Source: Listeria goaensis (GTDB taxonomy: Bacteria; Bacillota; Bacilli; Lactobacillales; Listeriaceae). Taken from it: a stretch of 64,000 nucleotides of DNA. Location: contig NZ_FYBQ01000003.1 of the NCBI RefSeq assembly GCF_900186125.1, positions 245,905 through 309,904 on the forward strand, written 5' to 3'. Both the position numbers and the translations under genes were made by a program. Shown in pieces: positions 31,438-40,221 of this stretch. Under the pieces are notes generated by a model. The model was not told the origin of the DNA and ran no database searches. It worked only from the letters and a program-made list of their open reading frames with translations. Each line of letters starts with the position of its first letter. The first letter of the stretch is position 1.

Positions 31438-31703
31438 TTAATTAAATGCAGAACCCAAATTTCCAAAAAAGCCTGTAATTGAGCCTCTCGCATTTTTTAT
31501 AGCTTCTATCCTGTCACCAACTGTTTCTGATATTGAATTCCCAATATCTTTACCGTATCTACTATTGCATCTTTGTTGTCATACACAAAATTAAACAACA
31601 TTGAACCATCACTCCAATTACAAATCTAACCCCTGTACCAATTGGTCCAGCTATTACCGTTTCTATCGCACTTCCCGTTAAGCCTGCACTGTGTCCTCCT
31701 GCT
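31438..31703 (-). pseudogene. Eroded LXG toxin 3' end (remnant 1)
   Basis: The minus strand in three frames gives AGGHSAGLTGSAIETVIAGP-IGTGVRFVIG, then MLFNFVYDNKDAIVDTVK, then KDIGNSISETVGDRIEAIKN-ARGSITGFFGNLGSAFN and TAA at 31440. This order (glycine-rich hydrophobic segment, YDNKDAIVDT, DIGNSISETV) is typical of C-termini of membrane-acting LXG toxins in Listeria. At least two frameshifts and the lack of a start show that it is non-functional. Confidence 0.75.
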
Positions 31704-32227
31704 TTAATCAATAATAGGTAATTTATTTTTTTTATAAAGTTCGTATATTTTTCTACGTTTGAAAGGGCTTTGTAAAACAAACAACGGAAGTGGTAACATC
31801 CAAAAAAGAGATGTAGCAAAAAATATAATGGTCTCACCATTAGAAACGTAAAGAACTATAGTACTTCCCATGGCCAGCATAAGTGTCCAAAAGCTAAGCC
31901 ACATAATTTTTTTAAACTGCTTCTCCCCTTCTTTAAAATAGAAGGCTATTTTATCTATCGGAGCTATCTCTCCAAAGAAACTTTTTTTACTAGCAAAGTC
32001 AATCAAGATAACTAACAATATACTAATTGCTATGCCTAGCACAGTACTTAAAATTACTAAATACTGTGTTGATATTTTTATAATGAACAATCCGAAAAGT
32101 GCATACAAAACAACTCTTACTGTCCCAGAAAGAATTGTTGTAAAATTACTCTGCGCTGAGTATTATAGAAATAATTTTTATTTTCTTCCTCATAATAAAA
32201 TACTGGTATCCATGGTGATTTCATCAT
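31704..32227 (-). pseudogene. Frameshifted membrane immunity gene
   Basis: An ATGATG at 32227 with AAAGGA opens MMKSPWIPVFYYEEENKNYF and YNTQRRVILQQ, then hits a stop at about 32120. The continuation VRVVLYALFGLFIIKISTQY is in another frame and runs to 31704 with four hydrophobic helices. The layout matches the gene at 30896 (soluble start, FYYEEE versus FLYREKE, two plus two helices). A single indel near 32125-32140 would restore one frame of about 170 residues. Confidence 0.7.
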
Positions 32228-32242
32228 TTTATCCTTTCTTAT

Positions 32243-32350
32243 TCAAAAAATACTGCCTAATCCTTTCATAAATCCAGAAGCAACATTTCCAATTTTATTA
32301 TTTATTTTTACGGCTTCAATAATTTCATCTTTCTTAATATGCAAAATTTA
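32243..32350 (-). pseudogene. Eroded LXG toxin 3' end (remnant 2)
   Basis: The minus strand reads HIKKDEIIEAVKINNKIGN followed by VASGFMKGLGSIF and TGA at 32245, 16 nt before the ATG of the frameshifted immunity gene. It resembles remnant 1 (DAIVDTVKDIGNSI...FFGNLGSAF). Nothing recognisable remains upstream of 32350. Confidence 0.65.
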
Positions 32351-32356
32351 TAGAGT

Positions 32357-32392
32357 GTAAAGGCATTTCCAACTAGTTGGAAATGCCTTTAC
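32357..32392. repeat. Perfect 36-bp palindrome
   Basis: GTAAAGGCATTTCCAACT (32357-32374) is followed directly by its exact complement (32375-32392). No T-run follows on the minus strand, so it is at best an unusual terminator of the upstream membrane gene. It may also mark a recombination junction between cassette remnants. Confidence 0.75.
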
Positions 32393-32505
32393 GTTCTTAT
32401 GAATCTTCTTTTTTGATATTTGCCTATAATTCCAAACTAGTGAATTAAATTTCCATTCACACGCTCATTTCTCTGATGCCTAAATTTGGGTAGCCCTTCT
32501 AGTTT

Positions 32506-33345
32506 TCACTCACTATACCAATATTTTTCTGTCATCTCAGTTTTAACACGGAATTTTTCACTATACTTCTGAAGTAAGTAGCTTTTCACAAATTCTGGAT
32601 AAAAAAATCGAAGGGGAAGCGCAATCAATAAAACTGCGATAATAACCCATAAAAGGACTTGACCTATGGGTATGACGAGCGTAGAAACCCAAGATGAGTC
32701 ATTTAACAACCAAAATTTATTCATTCGATAAAGTTGCATTCCGAGGATTACAATAATAATTCCATAAAAGATGAACTTATCGATAATCCTCCCCATTAAA
32801 GGAATCTTTACTCCTTTATCAAAAACGGCCAGCTCCTTCATTTCTAGATAAAGGAGATACTTATAAATTGCATAGCAGACCAGAACAGCACCAACTATAG
32901 CACTGCCTGTTTGAATTAAAATTTGGTTCATGTAAATATCCTTTAATCCCCCGGAAAAAGCCGTTAATACAATCCATAATCCCACTGAAAAAATCAATGA
33001 GATGATGCTAAATATAATTGAACAGCAAGAATAAAATCTTGTTAAGTAGTTCTCAGAAAAGCTTTTTAAATTAATTTTTAAAAAATAGATAATCGTAAAT
33101 ATAACTACTAACCATTCGACTAGAGCAGATATAGGGTTGCTAACTATCCATCCTGATAAAGTACTTGCTAATAAGATTTCAATGATAATGACGATAGCAA
33201 AAATTGTGTATCGTGCAAATAACAACTTTTGTTTCAGGATTCTTTTTATATACTTACTATTTAATCCTTGACTTGCTTGATCAAAATCAATCTTTTGAAT
33301 AATATCTTGTATTTGTTTATTAAACAAAATTTGTGTTAGTTTCAT
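32506..33345 (-). CDS. Membrane protein paralogue, probable second LXG immunity protein
   Basis: The product has 279 residues from ATG 33345, eight bases from TTGGGG. Soluble start KLTQILFNKQIQDIIQKIDF, about seven hydrophobic helices, and a C-terminal cytosolic tail FVKSYLLQKYSEKFRVKTEMTEKYWYSE. The tail and the MxLYRMNKFWLLNDSSW motif recur in the neighbour at 33450 (VVLYRLNKWWLMG, VKTQLIEKYSEEFRGKYGFSEEEWY), so the two are duplicates. It lies downstream of the LXG toxin. Confidence 0.65.
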   Translation of the reverse strand: MKLTQILFNKQIQDIIQKIDFDQASQGLNSKYIKRILKQKLLFARYTIFAIVIIIEILLASTLSGWIVSNPISALVEWLVVIFTIIYFLKINLKSFSENYLTRFYSCCSIIFSIISLIFSVGLWIVLTAFSGGLKDIYMNQILIQTGSAIVGAVLVCYAIYKYLLYLEMKELAVFDKGVKIPLMGRIIDKFIFYGIIIVILGMQLYRMNKFWLLNDSSWVSTLVIPIGQVLLWVIIAVLLIALPLRFFYPEFVKSYLLQKYSEKFRVKTEMTEKYWYSE

Positions 33346-33449
33346 TTTACACCCCAACAAGTCCACCATGTTTTAAACCTTCTAATGAATCGGTATTCCA
33401 TAAAATAGATTTATTCCTTATAGCCTTTAAATTTCCAAAACAACTTCAA

Positions 33450-34274
33450 CTATTTTTCTCCATACCATTCTTCTTCACTAAACCCATATTTTCCACGGAA
33501 TTCTTCTGAATATTTCTCAATTAATTGGGTTTTTACATACAATTCTGCACGAAAACAGCCGTAAGTTGGAATCAAGGCAATTAATAGCATTATTAAAACA
33601 CCTGCGATGACTAATACTGCAGCATTTATATTTAGCGCATCTCCGTTAAAACTCATTCCCATAAGCCACCACTTATTTAATCGGTATAATACTACAGCGA
33701 AAAGCCCAACAACAAGCACTACTCCTGAAAGTTTCAGAAAAATCGATAAAATTTTTGAAACTTTATAATTTGTTTGTAGTAATTGATTCATGACTTTTTT
33801 GACCATATTCCTTTCAACAAGTGCATATAACACTAAGCAAACAGGTATAAACATACCAATGGTAAGTAAGGTTGAAAGATAACCTTCATCAACCTGTCCT
33901 ATCGAACCACATGCATATGACAAGAAAAGCGTCTTAATACTTGTGTAAATAAACGATTTATATCGAAAATATTCAAAGATGCTATTTCTTTTAAAATAAA
34001 AATAGATTATCTCTGCCATAAATAGCAGTGACACGATAATTGCTATAGTACGAGAAAAAGTAGTTACCAGCATATTATCACGCCCTTGCAAGTATGTCAC
34101 AAACATCATAATCGGCATGAATAGCCCTACGATAAGAAATAAAAACTTCTTTAATCCCATCGAAAATTTCGCCTCAGAAGTTCCATGGATTAACTCATAA
34201 ATATCTTTCTTTTTGATGACACGACTTGCCTGCTCAAAAGAAACACCAGTAACAACTATATCCTTCTTACTCAT
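33450..34274 (-). CDS. Membrane protein, probable immunity protein of the adjacent LXG toxin
   Basis: The product has 274 residues from ATG 34274, whose ATGA overlaps the toxin stop. N-terminal SKKDIVVTGVSFEQASRVIKKKDIYELIHG is cytosolic, about seven helices follow, and the tail is LIEKYSEEFRGKYGFSEEEWYGEK. Direct coupling to the toxin gene is the usual arrangement for LXG immunity genes. A membrane immunity protein suggests a toxin that acts at the membrane. Confidence 0.72.
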   Translation of the reverse strand: MSKKDIVVTGVSFEQASRVIKKKDIYELIHGTSEAKFSMGLKKFLFLIVGLFMPIMMFVTYLQGRDNMLVTTFSRTIAIIVSLLFMAEIIYFYFKRNSIFEYFRYKSFIYTSIKTLFLSYACGSIGQVDEGYLSTLLTIGMFIPVCLVLYALVERNMVKKVMNQLLQTNYKVSKILSIFLKLSGVVLVVGLFAVVLYRLNKWWLMGMSFNGDALNINAAVLVIAGVLIMLLIALIPTYGCFRAELYVKTQLIEKYSEEFRGKYGFSEEEWYGEK

Positions 34275-35923
34275 TTCAAATTCCAACTTTCATTTGGAGC
34301 TTTATTAGGATTAACTCCACTAATATTTTGTTTTGATTTTCCATATGTTTCAGGATTAAAATTTATACTGCCGCTTGAAGGCTGTACGCCGATTCTATAA
34401 TCTTTATCTGGTGTACTCGCTTCATGCTTCCCGTAATTTTTATATTGTTTATTTAACCATTTCCTCTTATCTTTTTCAGTAAAAGTTGTATGCCAGTTAT
34501 CACTGTTTTTTATAACTTTTATTTTATTTAGAATTGGAATATCCGATACTCCTCCACCTTGTAGAAAATAATTAATTGCTCCTATTCCAGCACCTACAGG
34601 TCCTCCATATTGTACACCTTCGATTGGACCAGTATTTAATACAAATAGATTGATTCCTCCATACACAGCTTTACTCGTATCTCCGTATGCTGGACTTTGC
34701 GGATTAATATATTCATCATATGCGTAAGCTGTCACACTTAAGGTATCGCCCACATAACCAATACCTTCAGCCGTTACTTTATGGGTTTTAATAAATTCAG
34801 AAACGGGCTTCAGTTTCTTAAACATTTCCAACCCTACTTTAGTTTCAGCAATGATTTTAGCCCCTTCACTGGTTTGAGATAAAATTTTAGTCGTGTAACC
34901 GACCGGTGCTAAAACACTCCACCCTTTTTCACTAAGTTTGATTAGCCCACCATAAACAAGAGCCTGTGTCGCGACTGAAGACTCACTCAAATAGGTTGCA
35001 AATTTAGGACTGTTTAATACTTTTGTCGCCACATTTTTGGGCAACTTATCCCAGCTTTCTTGTGCAATAAAGACTCCTAAAGCTGCATTTTGAATCCCTT
35101 CTGGAAACTTATCTAAAGCTCCAATTACATAATTAAATAAACGATCATTGTTTTTAACTTTCTCTATCGCAGCCATTGGATTTTTCTCAAATAAATTATT
35201 TAATTCTTTAATTGCTGCATTTTTTGCCTTGCGTGCCATTTCTTCTTGTTTATCTTTACTTTTCAGTTCAGAAAACCAGCTTTTATCCACCCCAGCAGGT
35301 AATGTATACGTACCATCACTATTAACCTTCGTACTATTTAAAACCGTAACTCCTTGCATCGCTAACTTCATCTCATCTAAGCTATTACTAAAAAGATTTT
35401 TCGTCTGACCATCAAATTCATATAACTTTTTAATTTTTTTCTGAAGCTCTTCAATATCTTGCTGAAGGGTTTCAGACATCTGATTTAACTCTCTTTTTCG
35501 GCTTTGTGCAGTATCTAGCAAGTCTTGTACCGAATAAGTATTCGGCAGGACACTCATAACATTTGCCGCGTTATCTATTGATGCCTTCATACCTTTCTTT
35601 ATCTCTAATTGTTGGGTTAAGTTGTCTTCATCTAAGAAGCCTTCACTTGCAACAATCCGATCTGCTACTTGATATTTTTGAGCCTCTTCTTCAATTCTAT
35701 CACAAGCAACAGTTACTTTTTCAATCGTAGGCAGGATTAAATCTGTAAACAAACCTTTACCAGCTGTATACGCTGCACCTGATAATGTATGTCCATCTAT
35801 AGCTTGAATAATTATTTGGCTACCCGCTTTTAATTGTGTAATGGCTTCTTTCCCACTTGCCAAATTTTTAGACAAGGCTCGGATTAGTTTCCCTGAATCA
35901 TCGCTTGAATAAGTCAGTCCCAA
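34271..35923 (-). CDS. LXG-domain type VII-secreted toxin
   Basis: The product has 550 residues. The start is TTG 35923, nine bases from GAGGAG, and overlaps the helper gene by 10 nt. The N-terminal 200 residues form the helical LXG domain (GLTYSSDDSGKLIRALSKNL, LKAGSQIIIQAIDG, TLSGAAYTAGKGLFTDLILPTIEKV). A helical middle part (200-400) follows. The C-terminal part has a Gly-rich stretch (YGGINLFVLNTGPIEGVQYG and GPVGAGIGAINYFLQGGG) and a polar end. LXG proteins are exported by the ESX/T7b system and kill competitors. No catalytic motif is recognised; a membrane target is inferred from the immunity proteins. Confidence 0.88.
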   Translation of the reverse strand: MGLTYSSDDSGKLIRALSKNLASGKEAITQLKAGSQIIIQAIDGHTLSGAAYTAGKGLFTDLILPTIEKVTVACDRIEEEAQKYQVADRIVASEGFLDEDNLTQQLEIKKGMKASIDNAANVMSVLPNTYSVQDLLDTAQSRKRELNQMSETLQQDIEELQKKIKKLYEFDGQTKNLFSNSLDEMKLAMQGVTVLNSTKVNSDGTYTLPAGVDKSWFSELKSKDKQEEMARKAKNAAIKELNNLFEKNPMAAIEKVKNNDRLFNYVIGALDKFPEGIQNAALGVFIAQESWDKLPKNVATKVLNSPKFATYLSESSVATQALVYGGLIKLSEKGWSVLAPVGYTTKILSQTSEGAKIIAETKVGLEMFKKLKPVSEFIKTHKVTAEGIGYVGDTLSVTAYAYDEYINPQSPAYGDTSKAVYGGINLFVLNTGPIEGVQYGGPVGAGIGAINYFLQGGGVSDIPILNKIKVIKNSDNWHTTFTEKDKRKWLNKQYKNYGKHEASTPDKDYRIGVQPSSGSINFNPETYGKSKQNISGVNPNKAPNESWNLK

Positions 35924-36276
35924 GGGATTTCACTCCTCTTTTTATATAGTGCTTCTCGTTCATCATTCATTTTTTGAATCTCTTTTATAAATAGGTATGT
36001 AAATTGTTCCTGCGTATCTCGTACTTGTTGGCGAAATCTTCTCTCTAGGTCTTCATTTCTTTGTTGAACCTGATAAAATACGCTCTGTACCTCTTTCAAC
36101 TGTGAATCATTTAAATCTCTCAAACGGCGAAAACCCGTTTGTAAATCTTCATCTAATCGATAAAGTAAGTCTTCTACTTCTTTTTGGTTCTCTCCTAGCA
36201 GGTCAATCTGATTTTCTTTTTGCATAATGCATTGATTATACGTTACTCGTTCGTAAGCATTGCTAGTTTCCTTCAA
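35914..36276 (-). CDS. DUF3958-like LXG helper protein (Lap2 type)
   Basis: The product has 120 residues with a TTG start at 36276 behind GGGTGGGG. It is almost entirely helical with coiled-coil pattern (QKENQIDLLGENQKEVEDLL, YRLDEDLQTGFRRLRD) and a Gln/Arg/Glu-rich second half. Such proteins bind the LXG domain and help target it to the T7b machinery. It lies between the small WXG-like protein and the toxin. Confidence 0.75.
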   Translation of the reverse strand: MKETSNAYERVTYNQCIMQKENQIDLLGENQKEVEDLLYRLDEDLQTGFRRLRDLNDSQLKEVQSVFYQVQQRNEDLERRFRQQVRDTQEQFTYLFIKEIQKMNDEREALYKKRSEIPWD

Positions 36277-36289
36277 CTTTCCCCACCCT

Positions 36290-36547
36290 TTAAAAATTAA
36301 TATGACTGTCCTGCAAGGCCATCAATTCGGCAATTTTAGGAAATTTTTCACTTTGTTCTTGGACACACTCCACTAAATCTACTAAATCTGTTAACAATTG
36401 GTTACTAACGTTTTTACCCGCTTTCATACTGACCAAGTTACTTTTCCCGAAAGAAACTTGGTCTCCTTTATCAATCGAAACATTTTTAACATCAGATACT
36501 GCTGATTGCGCTGAACTAGTATTGGAAGCAATTTTACTCATCTTCAA
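36290..36547 (-). CDS. Small WXG100-like T7SS protein (TIGR04197/DUF3130, Lap1 type)
   Basis: The product has 85 residues, probably from TTG 36547 (six bases from GAGGAG); an ATG two codons later is 12 bases away. The N-terminal MSKIASNTSSAQSAVSDVKN matches the small T7SS effector/helper family that opens LXG operons. It is soluble and helical. It would pair with the DUF3958 protein to present the toxin for export. Confidence 0.75.
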   Translation of the reverse strand: MKMSKIASNTSSAQSAVSDVKNVSIDKGDQVSFGKSNLVSMKAGKNVSNQLLTDLVDLVECVQEQSEKFPKIAELMALQDSHINF

Positions 36548-36809
36548 TCGATTCTCCTCTTTTTATTTATATACAACTCTTTTCAATATAAGCACACAAA
36601 ACCCCAAGAAATCGGTTACTTGCATTCTTCTCAGTATCCGTCAACTTTATCTTTAATTGATTGGATTGGTACTCATTTTAATGTACTTTGACAACTTTTC
36701 CACCTTTTTTTCTTGTTCAGTGTACCATACTTCAACACTTAAAATGTGTCTTTTTCGTGAATTTTTAAAAATGGTGTACAATGAACTTTAAATTGTTGGT
36801 CACTTCCGC
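36548..36809. other. LXG operon leader, non-coding
   Basis: No gene was found. The stretch is AT-rich and must hold the LXG operon promoter. TACACT on the minus strand (about 36722) is a possible -10, without a good -35. GTGTAC occurs twice (about 36719 and 36773), flanking this -10. Confidence 0.4.
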
Positions 36810-36854
36810 TCCAAAACAAAACCACCCTTCAAAATTCAACTTTTAAAGGGTGGT
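36810..36854 (-). terminator. rlmN terminator
   Basis: Minus-strand arms ACCACCCTT and AAGGGTGGT (36854-36846 with 36829-36821) are followed by TTTGTTTTGG. Confidence 0.85.
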
Positions 36855-36862
36855 AATCTTAA

Positions 36863-37966
36863 TTATTGGTTTTCAAGCGCCTTTTTCTCGCGCATACGTT
36901 CGCGAATGCCGACGCGTTTAATTTGTTTGCTGCGAAGTTGACCGCATGCAGCATCAATATCGGTGCCGTGTTCACGGCGGATAACGCAATTAATGCCGTT
37001 CTTTTTCAGGACGTCATAGAAAGCGAGGACGTCTTCTTTTTTGCTTCGTTCGTATTGATTGTGCTCATCGACTGGGTTGTACGGGATTAAATTGACATAG
37101 GCGAGCTTTTTATGGTTTTTGAGTAAATTGGCGAGTTCTTGCGCTTCTTGTCTGGAGTCATTGACATCACGCAACATAATATACTCGTAGGTTACCCTGC
37201 GATTGGTTTTCTCGATATAATATTCGATTGCTTCCATGAGCGTTTCAATCGAGAACGTCCGATTAATTCGCATGATTTTCGTCCGAATATCGTTGTTCGG
37301 TGCATGTAAGGAAACGGCCAGGTTGACTTGGAAGTCCTCGTTTGCGAAATCTTTAATGCGCGGTGCGAGTCCACTGGTTGAAACGGTGATGTGGCGCGCG
37401 CCAATTGCAAGCCCTTTGTCGTGATTCACAACGCGCAAAAAGCTCATGACATTGTCGTAGTTATCGAACGGTTCGCCGATTCCCATCACGACGACATGAC
37501 TTACGCGGGCGTCATTATCACGCTCGTCTAAGTAGCGCTGCACATTCATAATTTGCGATACGATTTCCCCTGCGTCTAGGTCGCGTTGCTTCTTTAAAAG
37601 TCCGCTTGCGCAAAACGTACAGCCGATATTACAGCCGACTTGTGTCGTAACACAGACCGATAAGCCGTATTCATGACTCATAAGCACCGTTTCAATTAAG
37701 TTGCCATCTTCTAATTTAAATAAATATTTGATTGTGCCATCATTTGATTTTTGCACAATTTGTTCTTCTAGATTATTTAAGACAAAGTTTTCTTTCAAAA
37801 TTTCAATGCTTTCTTTCGGGACATTCGTCATTTCATCAAATGAGCCTACACGTTTACGATAAAGCCATTCCCACACTTGTGTCGCTCTGAATTTCTTTTG
37901 TCCTTTGTCTAAAAACCATTCCGTTAAATCATCAAACGTTAATCCGTAAATGGATTTCTTCGTCAT
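36863..37966 (-). CDS. rlmN: 23S rRNA (adenine2503-C2)-methyltransferase RlmN
   Basis: The product has 367 residues. The radical-SAM cluster Cys residues are C112, C116 and C119 ([11 protein letters not shown]), with [13 protein letters not shown] and [10 protein letters not shown] downstream. The methyl-transferring Cys is in [10 protein letters not shown] near residue 345. It methylates C2 of A2503 in 23S rRNA and A37 of some tRNAs. The N-terminal RNA-binding helix ([17 protein letters not shown]) is typical. Chromosomal RlmN is preferred over Cfr by overall match to staphylococcal RlmN. Confidence 0.93.
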   Translation of the reverse strand: MTKKSIYGLTFDDLTEWFLDKGQKKFRATQVWEWLYRKRVGSFDEMTNVPKESIEILKENFVLNNLEEQIVQKSNDGTIKYLFKLEDGNLIETVLMSHEYGLSVCVTTQVGCNIGCTFCASGLLKKQRDLDAGEIVSQIMNVQRYLDERDNDARVSHVVVMGIGEPFDNYDNVMSFLRVVNHDKGLAIGARHITVSTSGLAPRIKDFANEDFQVNLAVSLHAPNNDIRTKIMRINRTFSIETLMEAIEYYIEKTNRRVTYEYIMLRDVNDSRQEAQELANLLKNHKKLAYVNLIPYNPVDEHNQYERSKKEDVLAFYDVLKKNGINCVIRREHGTDIDAACGQLRSKQIKRVGIRERMREKKALENQ

Positions 37967-38144
37967 TATTCAGCCTCTTCTCATTCATTTTCTTCTATAC
38001 CATTTTAAAGGTTTTTAAGCGTACAAGCAACACCTATTCTGTTTAAAAAAATCTTTAGAAAAAATTAAATTAAAATTCTTTTACATCAATATCATAGTAG
38101 CATATACTTATTTTATTAGTAAAAATGAAATGGGGGCCTTTGTA

Positions 38145-39101
38145 ATGACTTCACCATTTAATCAAATTGAGCAAATTATTTCCGAAGTTGAAAAAGTTAT
38201 CGTGGGAAAACGCCACGTTATTGAATTAAGTTTAACGGCACTTTTTGCTGGCGGGCATGTTTTAATTGAAGATGTTCCAGGCGTTGGAAAAACAATGCTT
38301 GTGCGCACGCTTGCTAAATCAGTAGATGTGAATTTCAAGCGCATCCAGTTTACGCCTGATTTGTTGCCTTCTGACGTGACAGGTATTTCCGTATTTAATC
38401 CCGAAACACGCGAATTTGAATTTCGTCCGGGACCGATTACGGGGAACATCATTTTAGCTGATGAAATTAATCGCACCGCGCCTAGAACGCAAGCCGCCCT
38501 ATTAGAAGGCATGGCTGAAAAAAGCGTTACGGTTGATGGGGTTACAAGACCACTTGCTGACCCGTTTTTTGTTATGGCCACACAAAATCCGATTGAATAT
38601 GAAGGAACGTATACGCTACCTGAAGCACAGCTCGACCGTTTTCTTTTGAAAATTGAAATGGGCTACCCAAGCGCTGAGGAAGAACTTGCGCTTCTTTCTG
38701 AGAAACAAAGCGAGGACACTCTGCTGGAAGCGGAAGCAGTGATTCATTTAACCGATCTTTTAAGTTTAAAAAAAGCAAGTCAAGCGACACAAATTAGTAC
38801 GGAATTGAAGCAATATATTGTGGATTTGGTCCATGCGACTCGTGCTCATTTTGCGGTTTCGCTTGGCGTTAGTCCGCGTGGAACGATTGCGATGATGATG
38901 GCAGCTAAAAGTTATGCCTTTCTTAAAGGACGCGAATTTGTCATGCCTGATGATATTAAATATTTGGCGCCATTTGTTTTTGAACATCGGTTGTTACTCA
39001 CGCCTGAAGCGACTTATCAAGCTGTCAAGCAAGCTGATGTCATTCAAGATGTGCTAAATTCCGTTCCAATTCCAGTTGAAAAGAGGTCTTCTCATGCTTA
39101 G
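38145..39101 (+). CDS. MoxR-family AAA+ ATPase
   Basis: The product has 318 residues from ATG 38145 behind GGGGG; the frame upstream to 38130 has no ribosome site. Walker A EDVPGVGKT (42-50), Walker B IILADEINRT, sensor region FFVMATQNPIEYEGTY and the C-terminal lid LGVSPRGTIAMMMAAKSYA. MoxR proteins act as chaperones with DUF58 partners. It is the first gene of a three-gene operon with DUF58 and transglutaminase proteins. Confidence 0.93.
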   Translation: MTSPFNQIEQIISEVEKVIVGKRHVIELSLTALFAGGHVLIEDVPGVGKTMLVRTLAKSVDVNFKRIQFTPDLLPSDVTGISVFNPETREFEFRPGPITGNIILADEINRTAPRTQAALLEGMAEKSVTVDGVTRPLADPFFVMATQNPIEYEGTYTLPEAQLDRFLLKIEMGYPSAEEELALLSEKQSEDTLLEAEAVIHLTDLLSLKKASQATQISTELKQYIVDLVHATRAHFAVSLGVSPRGTIAMMMAAKSYAFLKGREFVMPDDIKYLAPFVFEHRLLLTPEATYQAVKQADVIQDVLNSVPIPVEKRSSHA

Positions 39102-40221
39102 AACTAGGCTGCTGCTTTTTTCTAGGTGGTTGATGCTTCTCCTCCTCTATGCGACGCTTATTACATACACTTTATTTCAAGGTGATACAGCGAGCTGGTT
39201 TTTAACATATTTCTTTTCAATTGTCATGCTCTTTTTAATTTTTTCGGCGGTGTATCGTCTTAAAAATTGGCACGTTCATCGTGTTTTTCCAAAAAAGGAA
39301 TATTTTGACGGGGATTTTGTGCAAATGAAGCTTCATTTTAGTCGTAAAAGTCGATTTCCGGTTGGCTATTTGCTTATTGAACAGAAAATACCAGCTTCTT
39401 TTGGTGCCCATCATGCGCGCCAACAAACCCTCTATCCTTTTTTCAAAAAAAATGTTGAAGTCGCCATTAAACCATTTCGTGCAACACGAGGACGTCACAC
39501 TTTTTCGACCATCACAGCTGAAACAAGTGACGCATTTGGTTTAATTGAACGGAGCTCGCAAATTGGTGAGGAAGAGCATGTGACGATTTATCCAACTTAC
39601 TTTCCGAATATTTTGCAAAAACTTGGTGCGGCGAATCCTGACCGAGATGCAAACGCGCCGTACTGGACTTTGCATAAGAACGACTCTCTTCACAGTTTGC
39701 GCGAATTCATTCCCGGTGACAGAATGACATGGATTGACTGGAAAAGTACGGCCAAAACAAACACGATGATGACACGTGAATTTGAAAATAGTAGCGCGCA
39801 TAAAATGCAAATTATTTTTTTCGGTAGCGTCCATGAAAATTTTGAACACGCCTTACGTGCGGCTTATTCTTTTTCGCGTAAAATGCTCGAAGACGGCGCT
39901 GAAGTGCGCATCACCATCTTAGGCGAAAATGGCCGTTCGTTTGACTTTAGCCGTGATAAAAATCGCATCGCTGAGATGTCGCATGTGTTTGCTGAATTGG
40001 AGCCGCTTGATGAAGCGGTTTTAATGCAAGAATTGCAGGCGCTACTAAAATGGCAGAAGGACGCGTTTATTTTTGCGCCAGTCATTTCAAATGCGCTACT
40101 TCAGGTGGCAAGTAAGTCCAATTGGCGAATGACGCTAATCTCCATTTTAGACAAACAAGAGCTCTCCCAAAACGCTATTTACTTGCGGAAAGATTCGCTT
40201 GAGTCGGGGGGTGGCGTGTGA
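39094..40221 (+). CDS. DUF58 domain membrane protein
   Basis: The product has 375 residues from ATG 39094, six bases from AGAGG, overlapping moxR by 8 nt. Two helices at about residues 8-50, then an extracytoplasmic/soluble part with the DUF58 signature DSLHSLREFIPGDRMTWIDWKSTAKTNTMMTREFE (about 205-240) inside a von Willebrand A-like domain. Partner of the MoxR ATPase. Confidence 0.92.
   Translation: MLRTRLLLFSRWLMLLLLYATLITYTLFQGDTASWFLTYFFSIVMLFLIFSAVYRLKNWHVHRVFPKKEYFDGDFVQMKLHFSRKSRFPVGYLLIEQKIPASFGAHHARQQTLYPFFKKNVEVAIKPFRATRGRHTFSTITAETSDAFGLIERSSQIGEEEHVTIYPTYFPNILQKLGAANPDRDANAPYWTLHKNDSLHSLREFIPGDRMTWIDWKSTAKTNTMMTREFENSSAHKMQIIFFGSVHENFEHALRAAYSFSRKMLEDGAEVRITILGENGRSFDFSRDKNRIAEMSHVFAELEPLDEAVLMQELQALLKWQKDAFIFAPVISNALLQVASKSNWRMTLISILDKQELSQNAIYLRKDSLESGGGV

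Noticed and set aside
36863..37966. Cfr-type resistance methyltransferase instead of RlmN
   Set aside because: Overall sequence follows chromosomal RlmN (N-terminal helix, [21 protein letters not shown]) and it lies among housekeeping genes; nothing points to Cfr specifically.
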